A stretch of 64,000 bases of DNA from Sphingomonas profundi (GCF_009739515.1 NZ_CP046535.1:3581501-3645500); one strand, 5' to 3'. Positions 1-9,955 are shown, numbered from the stretch's first letter. The notes: a model not told the origin generated them from the sequence alone. Program-made: numbers and translations.

Positions 1-2
1 AG

Positions 3-896
3 CCGCCGAAGGCGATCCGCGCGCTGAAATGGGCGGTCGAGCAGATGGAGGACCGCTACCGCATGATGGCCTCGATCGGCGTGCGCGGCCTGGGCGGCTT
101 CAACGATGCGGTGCGCGCCGCCAAGGCCAAGGGCAAGCCGATCACCCGCCGCGTGCAGACCGGCTATGACGGCGAGACCGGCCAGCCGATCTACGAGGAG
201 GAGACGCTGGAGTTCGAGCCGCTGCCGCAGATCGTGGTGATCGTGGACGAGCTGGCCGACCTGATGATGACGGCGGGCAAGGAGGTGGAGTTCCTGATCC
301 AGCGCCTGGCGCAGAAGGCGCGCGCCGCCGGCATCCACCTGATCATGGCGACGCAGCGCCCGTCGGTCGACGTCATCACCGGCGTGATCAAGGCCAACCT
401 GCCGACGCGGATCAGCTTCGCCGTGACCAGCAAGATCGATTCGCGCACCATCCTGGGCGAGCAGGGGGCCGAGCAGCTGCTGGGTAAGGGCGACATGCTC
501 TACATGCCCGGCGGCAAGCAGATCGCCCGCGTCCACGGGCCGTTCGTGTCGGACGACGAGGTGCGCGCCATCGCCGATCACTGGCGCGGGCAGGGCACGC
601 CCGACTATATCTCCGCCGTCACCGAGGAGCCGCTGGAGGGCGGCTACGAGATAGAGGGCGCACCCACCGGCCCGGACGATCCCGAGACGCAGACCTATCG
701 CCGCGCGGTGCAGCTGGTGGTGGAGAACCGCAAGGCATCGACCAGCTGGCTCCAGCGCCAGCTGCGCGTCGGCTACAACAGCGCCGCCCGCCTGATCGAG
801 CGCATGGAGAAGGAGGGCATCATCTCCACCCCCGATCATGTCGGCCGCCGCGAGGTGCTGTTCGATCCGGCCGATCTGGCGGGCTTCTGGAGCTGA
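3..896 (+). CDS. ftsK: DNA translocase FtsK, C-terminal part (5' truncated by window edge)
   Basis: This is the last 297 codons of a septal DNA translocase that pumps chromosome ends through the closing septum as a hexameric ATPase. The reading frame is open from the left edge, so the start, membrane part and Walker A lie outside. Visible are Walker B ([12 protein letters not shown]), the conserved [13 protein letters not shown] and NLPTRISF segments of the RecA-like motor, and a C-terminal winged-helix gamma domain (last ~65 residues, [19 protein letters not shown]) that in this family reads KOPS sequences and contacts XerD. lolA follows 79 bases downstream. The family assignment is very secure from these motifs. 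Confidence 0.97.
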   Translation, partial: PPKAIRALKWAVEQMEDRYRMMASIGVRGLGGFNDAVRAAKAKGKPITRRVQTGYDGETGQPIYEEETLEFEPLPQIVVIVDELADLMMTAGKEVEFLIQRLAQKARAAGIHLIMATQRPSVDVITGVIKANLPTRISFAVTSKIDSRTILGEQGAEQLLGKGDMLYMPGGKQIARVHGPFVSDDEVRAIADHWRGQGTPDYISAVTEEPLEGGYEIEGAPTGPDDPETQTYRRAVQLVVENRKASTSWLQRQLRVGYNSAARLIERMEKEGIISTPDHVGRREVLFDPADLAGFWS

Positions 897-975
897 TGGA
901 GAGCCGGGCCGGGTTCAGCGGCAATTCAATCGCGGCCCTCTAGCGCCGCAAGCCCGACTTGCCGGAGACAGACCT

Positions 976-1590
976 TTGACCTTCCGCCCCATGCTGCTTG
1001 TCGCGGCACTCGCCATTCCTGCCGTCGTTTCCGCCCAGCCCGCACCTTCGCCGCTGGCGGACGTCTCGGCCCATCTGCGCGCCGTCGATACGATGACGGC
1101 GGCCTTCACCCAGACGGATCGTAACGGCAAGTCGCTCACCGGCACGCTCACGCTGAAGCGGCCGGGCCGTATCCGCTTCCAGTATCAGGCGGGGGTGCCC
1201 CTGCTGGTGGTGGGGGACGGCAAGGCGCTGTGGATGATCGATTATTCGGTGAAGCAGGTCTCGCGCTGGCCGATCGGCAATTCGCCGCTGGGCATCCTGC
1301 TCGATCCCTCGCGCGATCTCACCCGCTTCGCCCGCGCGCTGCCGACCACCGATCCGCGCGTGGTGCTGGTGGAGGCCAGGGATCCCAAACATCCGGAATA
1401 TGGCACGATCACGATCGCCTTCGCCCGCGTGGCCGGCGCACCGGCGGGGCTGATGCTGCGCGGGTGGAGTGTGCTCGACGCGCAGGGCAACCGCTCGACG
1501 ATCCAGCTCTCGGGCCAGCGCTTCAACGTGCCGGTGGAGGACCGCGCCTTCCGCTGGACCGATCCGCGCCAGCAGGGGCCGCGGAGATAA
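976..1590 (+). CDS. lolA: Outer-membrane lipoprotein carrier protein LolA
   Basis: This is a periplasmic chaperone that ferries lipoproteins from the LolCDE complex to the outer membrane. The 204-aa product starts with a hydrophobic signal sequence ending around AVVSAQP. It then has the LolA fold landmarks: the TMTAAFTQTD helix, the GTLTLKRPGRIRFQY strand pair and the GKALWMIDY segment. I prefer the TTG at 976 because GGAG sits 8 bases upstream; the ATG at 991 is an alternative but its spacing from that site is too long. The frame is open further upstream, but the residues there do not look like protein. The position after ftsK is common in alphaproteobacteria. Confidence 0.88.
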   Translation: MTFRPMLLVAALAIPAVVSAQPAPSPLADVSAHLRAVDTMTAAFTQTDRNGKSLTGTLTLKRPGRIRFQYQAGVPLLVVGDGKALWMIDYSVKQVSRWPIGNSPLGILLDPSRDLTRFARALPTTDPRVVLVEARDPKHPEYGTITIAFARVAGAPAGLMLRGWSVLDAQGNRSTIQLSGQRFNVPVEDRAFRWTDPRQQGPRR

Positions 1591-1609
1591 TGCCGCGCAG
1601 GCCCGGCAG

Positions 1610-1714
1610 TCAGCGCATCAGCAGATAGAGCAGCGCGATCCACACGGTCGGCGTGACGAGCGCGACCATCGTCAGATGCGGGCAGAAACGGCTTTCTCGG
1701 GCGGGCGGCTGCAC
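1610..1714 (-). CDS. Small single-span membrane protein, 34 aa (hypothetical)
   Basis: This is a short GTG-started frame with a strong ribosome site: GAGGAG lies 6 bases before the start. The product has a polar N-terminus with a Cys-Pro-His group, then a hydrophobic stretch (TMVALVTPTVWIALLYLLMR) that could span the membrane once and ends with a positive charge. It is convergent with lolA, whose stop is 19 bases from its stop. I do not recognise a family. The good ribosome site and the clean hydrophobic end argue that it is real, but comparison with other sphingomonads would be needed to be sure. Confidence 0.5.
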   Translation of the reverse strand: MQPPARESRFCPHLTMVALVTPTVWIALLYLLMR

Positions 1715-2004
1715 GTAACTCTCCTCGATTCGCCCGCTTGGCGCGGGGCTGATCTTCGATCCTGTCGTGGAGGCCGCCGGGGTGCGGGCGAAAGCCACCG
1801 CGTCGGCGTATCCTCCACGTCCGGCCGTGCATCGTGAGCGACGACCGTCACCCTGTCCAGCCCCATTCATGCGGGCGACAGGTTGGATCGCCTAGAAAGC
1901 CTCAAGCGGTCGCGGGGACCGCGCCGGGATTCCCCCCTGTTGCCCGGCTCGATCACCCCGCGTCCCGCCTCGCGTGACGAACGCCAGGTCGGCCCTCGCT
2001 CCAT
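1715..2004. other. Non-coding gap, nothing recognised
   Basis: About 290 bases separate the small minus-strand gene from the hairpin ahead of xth. Open frames here have poor composition and no ribosome sites. I see no tRNA-like fold or repeat. It presumably holds the promoter of the 34-aa gene. Confidence 0.4.
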
Positions 2005-2032
2005 GCCCCCGGAGCGGGGGCCATTCCTTTTT
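2005..2032 (+). terminator. Possible rho-independent terminator upstream of xth
   Basis: A perfect 7-bp GC stem (GCCCCCG/CGGGGGC) with a 3-base GAG loop is followed six bases later by TTTTT. The orientation fits termination of plus-strand transcription entering from lolA, insulating xth, which starts 45 bases further on. Confidence 0.45.
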
Positions 2033-2076
2033 CGAAGGTCTGGCCCCGGCGGCGACGCGTCGCTACATCGCCGGCC

Positions 2077-2859
2077 ATGAAGATCGTCTCCTGGAACATC
2101 AACTCGGTACGCGCCCGCCTCGACATCGTCGAGCGGCTGCTGCGCGAGGAGCAGCCGGACATCCTGTGCCTGCAGGAAACCAAGGTGGTGGACGATATCT
2201 TCCCGGCCGAGATGTTTCAGCGGCTGGGCTACCTGCATCGCCTGCTGAACGGGCAGCGGATGCACCACGGCGTGGCCATCCTCAGCCGGCTGCCGCTGAT
2301 CGAGGACCTGCGGCACGACTGGCAGGACAATGGCGAGGCGCGCCACATCGGCGCCCGCCTGCCGAACGGCATCCGGCTGGAGAATGTCTACGTGCCCGCC
2401 GGCGGCGACATACCGGATCGCACGCTGAACCCGAAGTTCGGCCAGAAGCTGGATTTCGTCGAGCGGATGACGCGCTGGTCGGAGGATCTGCGCGAGCCGA
2501 CCCTGATCGTCGGCGACTTCAACATCGCGCCGCTGGAGTGCGACGTGTGGAGCCACCGCCAGCTGATCGACGTCGTCAGCCACACGCCGATCGAGGTGGA
2601 GGCGCTGGGCCGCCTGCAGGCGAGCCACGACTGGGTCGATCTCGGCCGCCGCTTCATCCCGGCGCCGCAGCGGAACTTCACGTGGTGGAGCTACCGATCG
2701 AAGGACTGGACGGCCAATGATCGCGGCCGTCGGCTCGATCACATGTGGGCCACCGCCGACGTCGCCGCCACGGCGACCGCGCACCGCGTGCTGGAGCCGT
2801 GCCGCAGCTGGCTGAAGCCGTCCGACCACGTGCCGCTGATCACCGAGTTCGCGCTGTGA
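2077..2859 (+). CDS. xth: Exodeoxyribonuclease III
   Basis: This is an AP endonuclease and 3'-5' exonuclease of base-excision repair, acting on abasic sites and blocked 3' ends. The 260-aa product has the full EEP-nuclease signature: KIVSWNINSVRAR at the N-terminus, the metal-binding Glu34 in LQETK, NVYVPAGGD, GDFNIAP near residue 148, and the C-terminal catalytic SDHVPLI. The length matches the family. It is followed after 7 bases by ribA and probably co-transcribed with it and the L,D-transpeptidase gene. Whether it is the ExoA or XthA subtype cannot be settled by eye. Confidence 0.96.
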   Translation: MKIVSWNINSVRARLDIVERLLREEQPDILCLQETKVVDDIFPAEMFQRLGYLHRLLNGQRMHHGVAILSRLPLIEDLRHDWQDNGEARHIGARLPNGIRLENVYVPAGGDIPDRTLNPKFGQKLDFVERMTRWSEDLREPTLIVGDFNIAPLECDVWSHRQLIDVVSHTPIEVEALGRLQASHDWVDLGRRFIPAPQRNFTWWSYRSKDWTANDRGRRLDHMWATADVAATATAHRVLEPCRSWLKPSDHVPLITEFAL

Positions 2860-2866
2860 GGCGGCG

Positions 2867-3934
2867 GTGACGGCGGACCGCGCCGCCGCGCGCGCGATCG
2901 ACGCGCTGCGCCGCGGCTGGGCGGTCGGTGTCTCGGCGGACGACGGGCGCGTCGCGATCCTGGCGATCGAGGGCGCTGACGACGGGCGCCTCGCCGCCTT
3001 CGATCCGGATCGGCGGGCCGCCGTCCTGCTCTCGGCCGGGCGCGCCGCCACCCTGCATTTGACCAACCAGCTGCCGGCGGCGGCAGCCGAGGAAGGGGCG
3101 GGCGCGGTGCAGGTCGCCCGCGTGCCCTGGCTGGATCTGCCGGCCGCCGTGGCGCTGGCCGATCCCGCGCTCGATCTCGTCCGGCCGCTGTCCGGGCCGT
3201 GGCGCAGCGAGCCGGTGGCGGCGCCGCTGGCGGCGGCGGCGGCGCTGCGCCTGGCCCGGCTGGCGGGGCTGCTGCCCGCCTTCTTCGTCGGCGACGGCGC
3301 GGTGGAGGTGGAGGTGGCGGCCGCCGCGATCGCGCTGCACGACGCGCCCGCCCGCCTGGCCATCGCATCGCGCGCGCGCCTGCCGATCGCGGCGGCGGAC
3401 GCGTGCGAGATTGTCGCCTTCCGCAATCCGGACGATGCCGCCGAGCATGTCGCGCTGCTGATCGGTCAGCCGGACGGCCGGCCGCCGCTGGTGCGGCTGC
3501 ACAGCGAATGCCTGACCGGGGACGCGCTCGGCAGCCTCAAATGCGATTGCGGGCCGCAGCTGGATGCGGCGCTGGCCGCGATCGCCGCGAGCGGCTGGGG
3601 CATCCTGCTGTATCTGCGGCAGGAGGGGCGCGGCATCGGCCTGGTCAACAAGCTGCGCGCCTATGCGCTGCAGGATCAGGGTTTCGACACGGTGGACGCC
3701 AATGTGCGGCTGGGCTTCGCCATCGACGCGCGCGATTTCGGCGCGGCGGCGGCGATGCTGCGCCTGCTGGGGCAGGATCGCATCGATCTGATGACGAACA
3801 ATCCCGCCAAGGTGGCCGCGCTAGAGGCGGCCGGCATCGCGGTGGCGCGGCGGGTGCCGCATGCGGCCGGTGCCAACCCGCACAACCACGCCTATCTCGC
3901 CACCAAGCGCGACCGTACCGGGCACATGCTGTGA
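2867..3934 (+). CDS. ribA: GTP cyclohydrolase II with degenerate N-terminal domain
   Basis: This enzyme opens GTP to the first committed riboflavin intermediate. The C-terminal ~200 of 355 residues carry the family core: the zinc cysteines in HSECLTGD and LKCDCG (about residues 211-226), the LYLRQEGRGIGL loop with the catalytic Tyr, and the conserved end (PNPHNHAYL-like). The first ~180 residues occupy the place of a DHBP-synthase (RibB) domain. The acidic DRE-E-GD motif of that enzyme is missing and the region is Ala-rich, so it is probably inactive. It starts with GTG 7 bases after xth; its stop overlaps the next start. Confidence 0.93.
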   Translation: MTADRAAARAIDALRRGWAVGVSADDGRVAILAIEGADDGRLAAFDPDRRAAVLLSAGRAATLHLTNQLPAAAAEEGAGAVQVARVPWLDLPAAVALADPALDLVRPLSGPWRSEPVAAPLAAAAALRLARLAGLLPAFFVGDGAVEVEVAAAAIALHDAPARLAIASRARLPIAAADACEIVAFRNPDDAAEHVALLIGQPDGRPPLVRLHSECLTGDALGSLKCDCGPQLDAALAAIAASGWGILLYLRQEGRGIGLVNKLRAYALQDQGFDTVDANVRLGFAIDARDFGAAAAMLRLLGQDRIDLMTNNPAKVAALEAAGIAVARRVPHAAGANPHNHAYLATKRDRTGHML

Positions 3935-4437
3935 CCTTGCTGCGGGTGGAGGCGGGGGCGGGCAGGATGCACGCGTTCGGCCGCGCCATCCCCTGCGCGA
4001 TCGGGCGCGGCGGCGTCACCCCCGCAGCGGCGAAGCGCGAGGGAGACGGGGCGACACCGCTCGGCCACTGGCCTCTGCTCGGCATTATGCTGCGGCCCGA
4101 TCGGGTGCAGCATGGGCGCAGCAATCTGCCGTGGCGCTGGCTGCGGCCGGACGACGGCTGGTCGGACGACGTGGCCGATCCCGCCTACAATCGCCCCGTC
4201 CGCCACCCGCATCCTTTCTCGGCTGAGCGGCTGTGGCGCGCGGACGGCCTCTACGACGTCATCGTCGTGCTCGGCCACAATCATGCGCCGCCGGTCGCGG
4301 GGCTGGGCAGCGCCATCGTCCTCCACTGCTGGAACGAGGGCGGCGCGACCGAAGGCTGCGTCGCGATCGACAAGGCCGAACTCGTGGCGCTGCTGCCGCT
4401 GCTCGCGCCTGGCGACACGATCGGGATCGTCGTCTGA
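3931..4437 (+). CDS. L,D-transpeptidase (YkuD) family protein
   Basis: This is a predicted YkuD-fold enzyme of 168 aa. Family members make 3-3 peptidoglycan cross-links or attach proteins to peptidoglycan through a catalytic cysteine. The GTG start overlaps the ribA TGA (GTGA). Visible motifs are the early KREGDGATPLGHW segment typical of these short proteins, the VLGHN strand, and HCWNEGGATEGCVAI, with the catalytic His and Cys. The usual Arg after Gly-Cys-Val is Ala. No signal peptide is seen, so export is unexplained. The pairing with ribA is probably only transcriptional. Confidence 0.82.
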   Translation: MTLLRVEAGAGRMHAFGRAIPCAIGRGGVTPAAAKREGDGATPLGHWPLLGIMLRPDRVQHGRSNLPWRWLRPDDGWSDDVADPAYNRPVRHPHPFSAERLWRADGLYDVIVVLGHNHAPPVAGLGSAIVLHCWNEGGATEGCVAIDKAELVALLPLLAPGDTIGIVV

Positions 4438-4439
4438 GC

Positions 4440-4519
4440 CCGGATCGACACTTAAGCGAATCAAGTCGATCTTACGCGTTCTTACGAGCGGACATGCAAA
4501 AGGCTGAATGTCGATCCGG
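4440..4519. repeat. 11-bp perfect inverted repeat between convergent genes
   Basis: CCGGATCGACA (4440-4450) and its exact complement (4509-4519) flank a 58-base AT-richer spacer between the converging L,D-transpeptidase and purH genes. There is no T-tract. It may fold at the 3' end of either mRNA as a bidirectional barrier. Confidence 0.5.
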
Positions 4520-4549
4520 CCTCAGGCGTGGGCCGTCCGGCAGCCCGCC

Positions 4550-6118
4550 TCAGTGGCGGAAGTGGCGCATGCCGGTGAAGATCATCGCCAGCCCCGCCTC
4601 GTCGGCGGCGGCGATCACCTCGGCATCGCGGATCGATCCGCCGGGCTGGATCACGGCCGTCGCACCCGCCTCCGCCGCCGCCAGCAGCCCGTCCGCGAAC
4701 GGGAAGAACGCGTCGGAGGCGACGGCCGATCCGATCGTCCGCGGCTCGGCCCATCCCGCCTTCTCGGCGGCGTCCTTCGCCTTCCACGCCGCGATGCGCG
4801 CGGATTCCAGCCGGTTCATCTGCCCCGCGCCGATGCCGGCGGTCGCGCCGTCCTTGGCATAGACGATCGCGTTCGATTTCACGTGCTTGGCGACCGTCCA
4901 GGCGAAGCGGCAGTCCGCCTGCTCCTGCGTGGTTGGCGCGCGGTGCGTCACCACCTTCAGGTCGGCATCGGCCAGCCGGCCGAAATCGCGCGACTGGACG
5001 AGGAAGCCGCCGGCGACCGACTTCATCGTCTTGCCCCGCCGCGCCGGATCGGGCAGCGGGCCGGTGAGCAGCAGGCGCAGATTCTTCTTCGCGGCGAACA
5101 CCGCCTTCGCCGCATCGTCCGCATCGGGCGCCGCCACCACCTCGGTGAAGATACCCGCGATCGCCTCGGCGGTCGGCCCGTCGAGCGGCCGGTTGACGGC
5201 GATGATGCCGCCGAAGGCCGATACGCTGTCGCAGGCCAGCGCCTTGGCATAGGCTTCCGCCAGCGTCGCGCCGGTCGCCACGCCGCACGGATTGGCGTGC
5301 TTCACGATCACCACGGTCGGCGGGCCGTCGCGAAACTCGCTGACCAGTTCCAGCGCGGCGTCGGCATCCGCGTAATTGTTGTAGCTGAGTTCCTTGCCCT
5401 GGATCTGGCGCGCGCCGGCGAGGCCGCCGTCGCCGCCAGCCGGGGCATAGAGCGCGCCCATCTGGTGCGGGTTCTCGCCGTAGCGCACCTGCGCCACCTT
5501 CGTCATGGCGATCGCCACCCGGTCCGGAAAGCGCTCGCCCTGGTCGACATGGGCGAACCAGCCGGCGATCGCCGCATCATAGGCGGCGGTCGCGGCGAAC
5601 GCCTTGGCGGCCAGGCGGCGGCGATCGTCGAGCGTGGTGGTGCCGCCGGCGACGAGCGCATAGTCGGCCGGATCGGTGACGATCGCGACATGAGCGTGGT
5701 TCTTCGCGGCCGAGCGCACCATCGAGGGTCCGCCGATGTCGATATTCTCGATCACCTCGTCGCGCCCCGCACCCTTCGCCACGGTGGCGGCGAACGGATA
5801 GAGGTTCACCACGACGAGATCGATCGCGCCGATGCCGTGCGCCGCCATCGCCGCGACATGGGCGGGATCGTCGCGCACGGCCAGCAGGCCGCCATGCACG
5901 TTCGGATGCAGCGTCTTCACCCGCCCGTCCATCATCTCGGGAAAGCCGGTGAGGTCGGAGACGTCGCGCACGGTGAGGCCCGCATCGCGCAGCACCCTGG
6001 CGGTGCCGCCGGTGGAGACCAGCTCCACGCCCTTGGCCGCCAGCGCAGCGCCTAACTCGGCGAGGCCGCTCTTGTCGGACACGGAGAGGAGGGCGCGGCG
6101 GATGGTGACGTCGGACAT
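4550..6118 (-). CDS. purH: Bifunctional AICAR transformylase / IMP cyclohydrolase
   Basis: This enzyme performs the last two steps of IMP synthesis: formylation of AICAR with 10-formyl-THF, then ring closure. The 522-aa product has the usual length. The N-terminal methylglyoxal-synthase-like cyclohydrolase domain shows [12 protein letters not shown] and STGGTARVL. The transformylase domain shows [24 protein letters not shown], and [11 protein letters not shown] near the end. CAGGAA precedes the ATG. It is last in the minus-strand series rsmB, rpe, heparinase-like, purH, 85 bases after the heparinase gene, an order I recall from several alphaproteobacteria. Confidence 0.97.
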   Translation of the reverse strand: MSDVTIRRALLSVSDKSGLAELGAALAAKGVELVSTGGTARVLRDAGLTVRDVSDLTGFPEMMDGRVKTLHPNVHGGLLAVRDDPAHVAAMAAHGIGAIDLVVVNLYPFAATVAKGAGRDEVIENIDIGGPSMVRSAAKNHAHVAIVTDPADYALVAGGTTTLDDRRRLAAKAFAATAAYDAAIAGWFAHVDQGERFPDRVAIAMTKVAQVRYGENPHQMGALYAPAGGDGGLAGARQIQGKELSYNNYADADAALELVSEFRDGPPTVVIVKHANPCGVATGATLAEAYAKALACDSVSAFGGIIAVNRPLDGPTAEAIAGIFTEVVAAPDADDAAKAVFAAKKNLRLLLTGPLPDPARRGKTMKSVAGGFLVQSRDFGRLADADLKVVTHRAPTTQEQADCRFAWTVAKHVKSNAIVYAKDGATAGIGAGQMNRLESARIAAWKAKDAAEKAGWAEPRTIGSAVASDAFFPFADGLLAAAEAGATAVIQPGGSIRDAEVIAAADEAGLAMIFTGMRHFRH

Positions 6119-6203
6119 CGGGGTTCCTGTATCGCTCGACCCCTCGGGATGAGCGGGAGGATGTGGGGCGCCCCTAAGGCATCCCGTTGCTCGTGTCAGC
6201 CCT

Positions 6204-8003
6204 TCACGCCGCCCGGCGGAACAGCCAGCTCACGCTCGCGCCGCCGGCGGCGGCCTCGCCGGTCATCACGATCTGCACCGATCCGCGCGGGCGCCCGGCC
6301 GGGTCGATCCACAGGCTCTCCTCGGTCGCCAGCGCCGCGCCCTTGCAGCGGAACTGCCACAGCGGGCCGCCCGGCAGGCGCAGCAGCGCGCCCTGCTCGT
6401 CGGCGGTCGGCGTCACCTCGATGCCGGGGGCCAGGTGGAAGCGGATGGCGAAGCCGGCGTCGCTGGCGCGGCGACGGCGGTTGGCCGGCAGCAACACGTC
6501 CTCGCCCTTAAGCTCGCGCCCGTCGCCGGAGAGCAGCAGCTGGCGGCGGTGGATGAAGCCGAAGCGGCGGGCATAGCCGTCATGGCTCACGTCCAGCCGG
6601 CTGCCGCCCTCCAGCTCGTGCCGGTCGAGCTCCACCTCGGTGACGCCGCGGCCCAGCGATCCGTCGTCGTGGATGGCGGTGGAGTTCGAATCGGCCACGA
6701 TCAGCGTGGAGTGGGCGGCGGTGGAGCGCAGCGCCTCGGCGAATTCGGCCGGCAGCACGCCGCCGCCGCGCGGGCCGCCGCAATTCACGATCAGCCGGTG
6801 CGCCCCGTCCGAGAACTCGAAGGCGAGGGTGGAGGCGCAGCCGCCCGCCGCCAGCCGGCTGGCCGGCGGCGGGGCGGCATCCAGCACCAGCACCGCCTGT
6901 CCGCAGCCGAGCCGCTGATAGCCCCAGTCGCGCGCCTGGCGCAGCGGCCGGGCGCGCACGCCCGACGCCTCGATCGCCGCCGCCACCCGCGCCGCGGCGA
7001 TCGGCGCGCCGCCCTGCCAGCTGGAAAGGCCGCCGTCGCCCAGGGTGACGCCCAGCAGCGCCGGCACCGCGCGGGAGAGGGCGGCGCTCACCGCCTCGTG
7101 CGGCTCCCGGTCCATGCCGAGATAGACGGCGCGCAGCTGCGCCAGCAGCTCCACCAGCTCCAGCTGCGCCACCGGCGAGCGGTTGGCGAGGCCGCCGTCG
7201 CCGTAGAGCGAGGCCGCCATCGCCCGTGCCAGCCCCGCCTCGCCGGCGGCCAACCGCGCGTCGCCGCCGGGGATCAGCAGGCCGGCGGCGATCACCCCGG
7301 CAAAGGCGGTGAGCCGGGGCAGGCCCTGCTCAGCCTTCTCCGCCCCGCGATCCAGGTGCCGCGCCGCCCGCGCCAGATTGTTGAGCACGGCCGAGCGGTA
7401 GACGACGTCCGCGCTGGACAGGATCAGCGGCGCGTGCGCGCCCCAGAACAGGATGCGGCGGCCGATGATGTCCGCCCGCCAGGCCGGCTCCGCCACCTGC
7501 GCGCCGTGTGTCGCCAGCCACTCGCGCGTGATCGCCTCCGCCACCGGCGCGGCCCGTTCGCGCGGGGCAGCGGCGGCCAGATCGCGCAGCCAGGCGAAAC
7601 CGTGCAGCGTATCGACGAAGCCGGGCGACAGGCCGGGTGCGGCGAGATCCATCGTCTCAAGATCCAGGCTCTCGCCCAGGTGAATCATGCGGCCGCCCAT
7701 CAGCGCGCGGCCGGCGGAAACGTCCCCGGCGATCGGATCGGCCGGCACGCCCAGCAGCTTCAGCGGATAGCGGCCGCGCAGCCGCAGCGTGTGCAGCGGC
7801 GTGCGCCAGGCGAGCCGGTGGAGGCGCGCCGCCAGTCGCTCCGCCAGCGACTGGCTGCGATCGCCGGCCACGCGGATCAGGCGCTTGCCCGGCTCGATGT
7901 CCCCCTCGCCGGTCCGGTCCTCGCCGGCGCGATCGTCCGGCGCTCCGCCGTCCCCGGCGCCCGGCGCGATCGGTTCACCGGGGCTGCCGAGCGGGCGGGC
8001 CAT
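6204..8003 (-). CDS. Heparinase II/III family protein
   Basis: This is a 599-aa putative polysaccharide lyase-fold protein. The N-terminal half is an alpha-helical toroid typical of the family ([15 protein letters not shown], then repeated helices around the [12 protein letters not shown] segment). The C-terminal half is the beta-sandwich heparinase II/III domain ([43 protein letters not shown]). No signal peptide is visible, as is usual for the orthologues beside rpe and purH, so the substrate and location are unclear; a glycosaminoglycan is not implied. It starts 2 bases after rpe stops, so they are surely co-transcribed. Confidence 0.9.
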   Translation of the reverse strand: MARPLGSPGEPIAPGAGDGGAPDDRAGEDRTGEGDIEPGKRLIRVAGDRSQSLAERLAARLHRLAWRTPLHTLRLRGRYPLKLLGVPADPIAGDVSAGRALMGGRMIHLGESLDLETMDLAAPGLSPGFVDTLHGFAWLRDLAAAAPRERAAPVAEAITREWLATHGAQVAEPAWRADIIGRRILFWGAHAPLILSSADVVYRSAVLNNLARAARHLDRGAEKAEQGLPRLTAFAGVIAAGLLIPGGDARLAAGEAGLARAMAASLYGDGGLANRSPVAQLELVELLAQLRAVYLGMDREPHEAVSAALSRAVPALLGVTLGDGGLSSWQGGAPIAAARVAAAIEASGVRARPLRQARDWGYQRLGCGQAVLVLDAAPPPASRLAAGGCASTLAFEFSDGAHRLIVNCGGPRGGGVLPAEFAEALRSTAAHSTLIVADSNSTAIHDDGSLGRGVTEVELDRHELEGGSRLDVSHDGYARRFGFIHRRQLLLSGDGRELKGEDVLLPANRRRRASDAGFAIRFHLAPGIEVTPTADEQGALLRLPGGPLWQFRCKGAALATEESLWIDPAGRPRGSVQIVMTGEAAAGGASVSWLFRRAA

Positions 8004-8005
8004 CG

Positions 8006-8668
8006 TCAGGCGGCCTTCAGCGCGGCGATGTTGGCCGCATATTCCGAAGGGCCGCCCTTGAAGGTGGCGGTGCCGGCCACGAACACGTCGGCGCCGGCAT
8101 CGATCGCGGCGCGGATGGTGGTCCGGTCGATGCCGCCGTCCACCTCCAGGTCCACCGTCAGGCCCTGCTTGTCGATCGCCTTGCGGATCGCCTCGATCTT
8201 GCGGAGCTGGCTGGCGATGAAGCTCTGCCCGCCGAAGCCGGGATTGACGCTCATCACGAGCACCAGGTCCACCTCCTCCAGCACATAGTCCAGCATCTTG
8301 GCGGGTGTCGCGGGATTCAGCGAGACGCCGGCCTTCCTGCCCAGCGCGCGGATGCGCTGCAAGGTGCGGTGCAGGTGCGGCCCGGCCTCGGCATGCACGG
8401 TGATGATGTCCGCGCCGGCCTCGGCAAAGGCGTCGAGATAGGCATCGACCGGCGCGATCATCAGGTGGACGTCGAACGGCCTGGCGGTATGCGGCCGCAG
8501 CGCCTTCACCACCGCCGGGCCGATCGTAATGTTGGGCACGAAGTGGCCGTCCATCACGTCCACGTGGATCCAGTCCGCCCCGGCTGCGTCGATCGCGCGT
8601 ACCTCCTCCCCCAGCTTCGCGAAATCGGCGGAGAGGATGGAAGGGGCGATGCGGATCGGCTGGGTCAT
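8006..8668 (-). CDS. rpe: Ribulose-phosphate 3-epimerase
   Basis: This enzyme interconverts ribulose 5-phosphate and xylulose 5-phosphate in the pentose phosphate pathway. The 220-aa TIM barrel shows all signature elements: [31 protein letters not shown] with metal ligands, LMIAPVD, the [11 protein letters not shown] phosphate-binding loop and VDGGID near residue 178. Length and motifs fit Rpe exactly. It lies between rsmB (81 bases upstream) and the heparinase-family gene (2 bases downstream). Confidence 0.97.
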   Translation of the reverse strand: MTQPIRIAPSILSADFAKLGEEVRAIDAAGADWIHVDVMDGHFVPNITIGPAVVKALRPHTARPFDVHLMIAPVDAYLDAFAEAGADIITVHAEAGPHLHRTLQRIRALGRKAGVSLNPATPAKMLDYVLEEVDLVLVMSVNPGFGGQSFIASQLRKIEAIRKAIDKQGLTVDLEVDGGIDRTTIRAAIDAGADVFVAGTATFKGGPSEYAANIAALKAA

Positions 8669-8749
8669 AAGGGCGCAAGCCTTAGAGCCTGATCGGGCGA
8701 AACGGAAGCGCGTCGCGCGTGGGCCACGGGCAGGCGCGGCCGGCGCGGA

Positions 8750-9955
8750 TCAGGCCGGCTTGCGGAAGCGGGCGACGAAGAAGCCGTCGATGCCGCCTTC
8801 CTCCGCCAGCATGTGCGGCAGCACGCGCACGCGGCCCGCCTCGTCCGGCACGATCCCGGCCGGCAGCTCGGCAGCGGAGACCGGCTCCAGCGCGAAGCCG
8901 TGGCCGACGGCGAAATCCTCGGCGACCCGCTCGCCCTCCGCCCGCTCCAGCGAGCAGACGGCGTAGACCAGCGTGCCGCCCGGCCGCACCCAGGAGGCCG
9001 CCCGCGCGATCATGGCGCGCTGCGCCTCGGCCAGCGCCTTGATCGCGCGATCGGTCACGCGGTGCAGCACATCAGGATGGCGGCGGAAGATGCCGGTGGC
9101 GGAGCAGGGCGCGTCCAGCAGCACGGCATCGAACGGCGCATCGGGCGCCCATGCCATCACGTCCGCCACCTCGACGCGGGCCGGAAGGCCGGTGCGGGCG
9201 AGATTGTCGGTCAGGCGGGCCAGGCGCGGCTCCGACGCATCGATCGCCGTCACGTCCCAGCCGGCGGCGGCCAGCTGCATCGTCTTGCCGCCGGGCGCGG
9301 CGCACAGATCGAGCACGCGGCGGCCCGCGCCCGGCCCGAGCAGGCGGGCGGGCAGCGAGGCGGCCAGATCCTGCACCCACCAGGCGCCATCGGCATAGCC
9401 GGGCAGGTCCGCCACCGAGCCGCCGCGGGCGACGCGCACATGCCCCGGCGCCAGCGAGATGCCGCCGAGCCGCTCGGCCCAGCCGGCGGTATCGTCGCCG
9501 CGCAGCGACAGATCGAGCGGCGGCGGGGCGGCGATGGCTTCGCCGGCGGCCGCGACCGCCTGTTCGCCCCACGCCTTGCGCCACCGCTTCGCGACGCCGG
9601 CGGGCAGCGACGGCGGCTGCGGCAGGGCCGCCTGCGCCCGCATCACCGCGCCGAACACGCCGTGCACCAGCTTGCGCGGTCCGCCGTCCACCAGCGGCAG
9701 CACGGTGGCGATCGCCGCGTGCGGCGGCGTGCCGAGCGCCAGCGCCTGCGCCAGCGCGATGCGCAGCACGCCGCGCGCCTTGGCGTCGTGCGGCAGCGGC
9801 CGCTGCGTCGCGCCGTCGATCAGCGCGTCCAGATCGGGCAGGCGGCGCAGCACCTGGGCGGCGATCGCGTGGGCGAGGCCGCGATCGTCGGCGCGGTCGA
9901 GCCCGGCGGTGGCCGATGCCATCGCCGCCTCCAGCGGCAGCCCCTGGCGCAGCAC
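8750..9955 (-). CDS. rsmB: 16S rRNA (cytosine-C5) methyltransferase, RsmB/NOL1 family
   Basis: This is a SAM-dependent m5C methyltransferase that modifies 16S rRNA, probably at position 967. It has an N-terminal NusB-like RNA-binding domain (about residues 1-125). A Rossmann methyltransferase domain follows, with APGGKTMQLA, the nucleophile region DAPCSATGIFRRHPD and the second cysteine in YAVCSLERAEGE. The GTG at 9955 is the first standard start. The NusB-like homology clearly continues upstream in frame (TPARRAALRLLDAVLRQG), so translation may begin at a CTG at 10015 that has AAGGA 7 bases before it. It lies just downstream of the penicillin-binding protein gene. Confidence 0.92.
   Translation of the reverse strand: MLRQGLPLEAAMASATAGLDRADDRGLAHAIAAQVLRRLPDLDALIDGATQRPLPHDAKARGVLRIALAQALALGTPPHAAIATVLPLVDGGPRKLVHGVFGAVMRAQAALPQPPSLPAGVAKRWRKAWGEQAVAAAGEAIAAPPPLDLSLRGDDTAGWAERLGGISLAPGHVRVARGGSVADLPGYADGAWWVQDLAASLPARLLGPGAGRRVLDLCAAPGGKTMQLAAAGWDVTAIDASEPRLARLTDNLARTGLPARVEVADVMAWAPDAPFDAVLLDAPCSATGIFRRHPDVLHRVTDRAIKALAEAQRAMIARAASWVRPGGTLVYAVCSLERAEGERVAEDFAVGHGFALEPVSAAELPAGIVPDEAGRVRVLPHMLAEEGGIDGFFVARFRKPA

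Noticed and set aside
838-975. Upstream extension of lolA
   Set aside because: It overlaps the end of ftsK and would bury the signal peptide behind a non-protein-like sequence.
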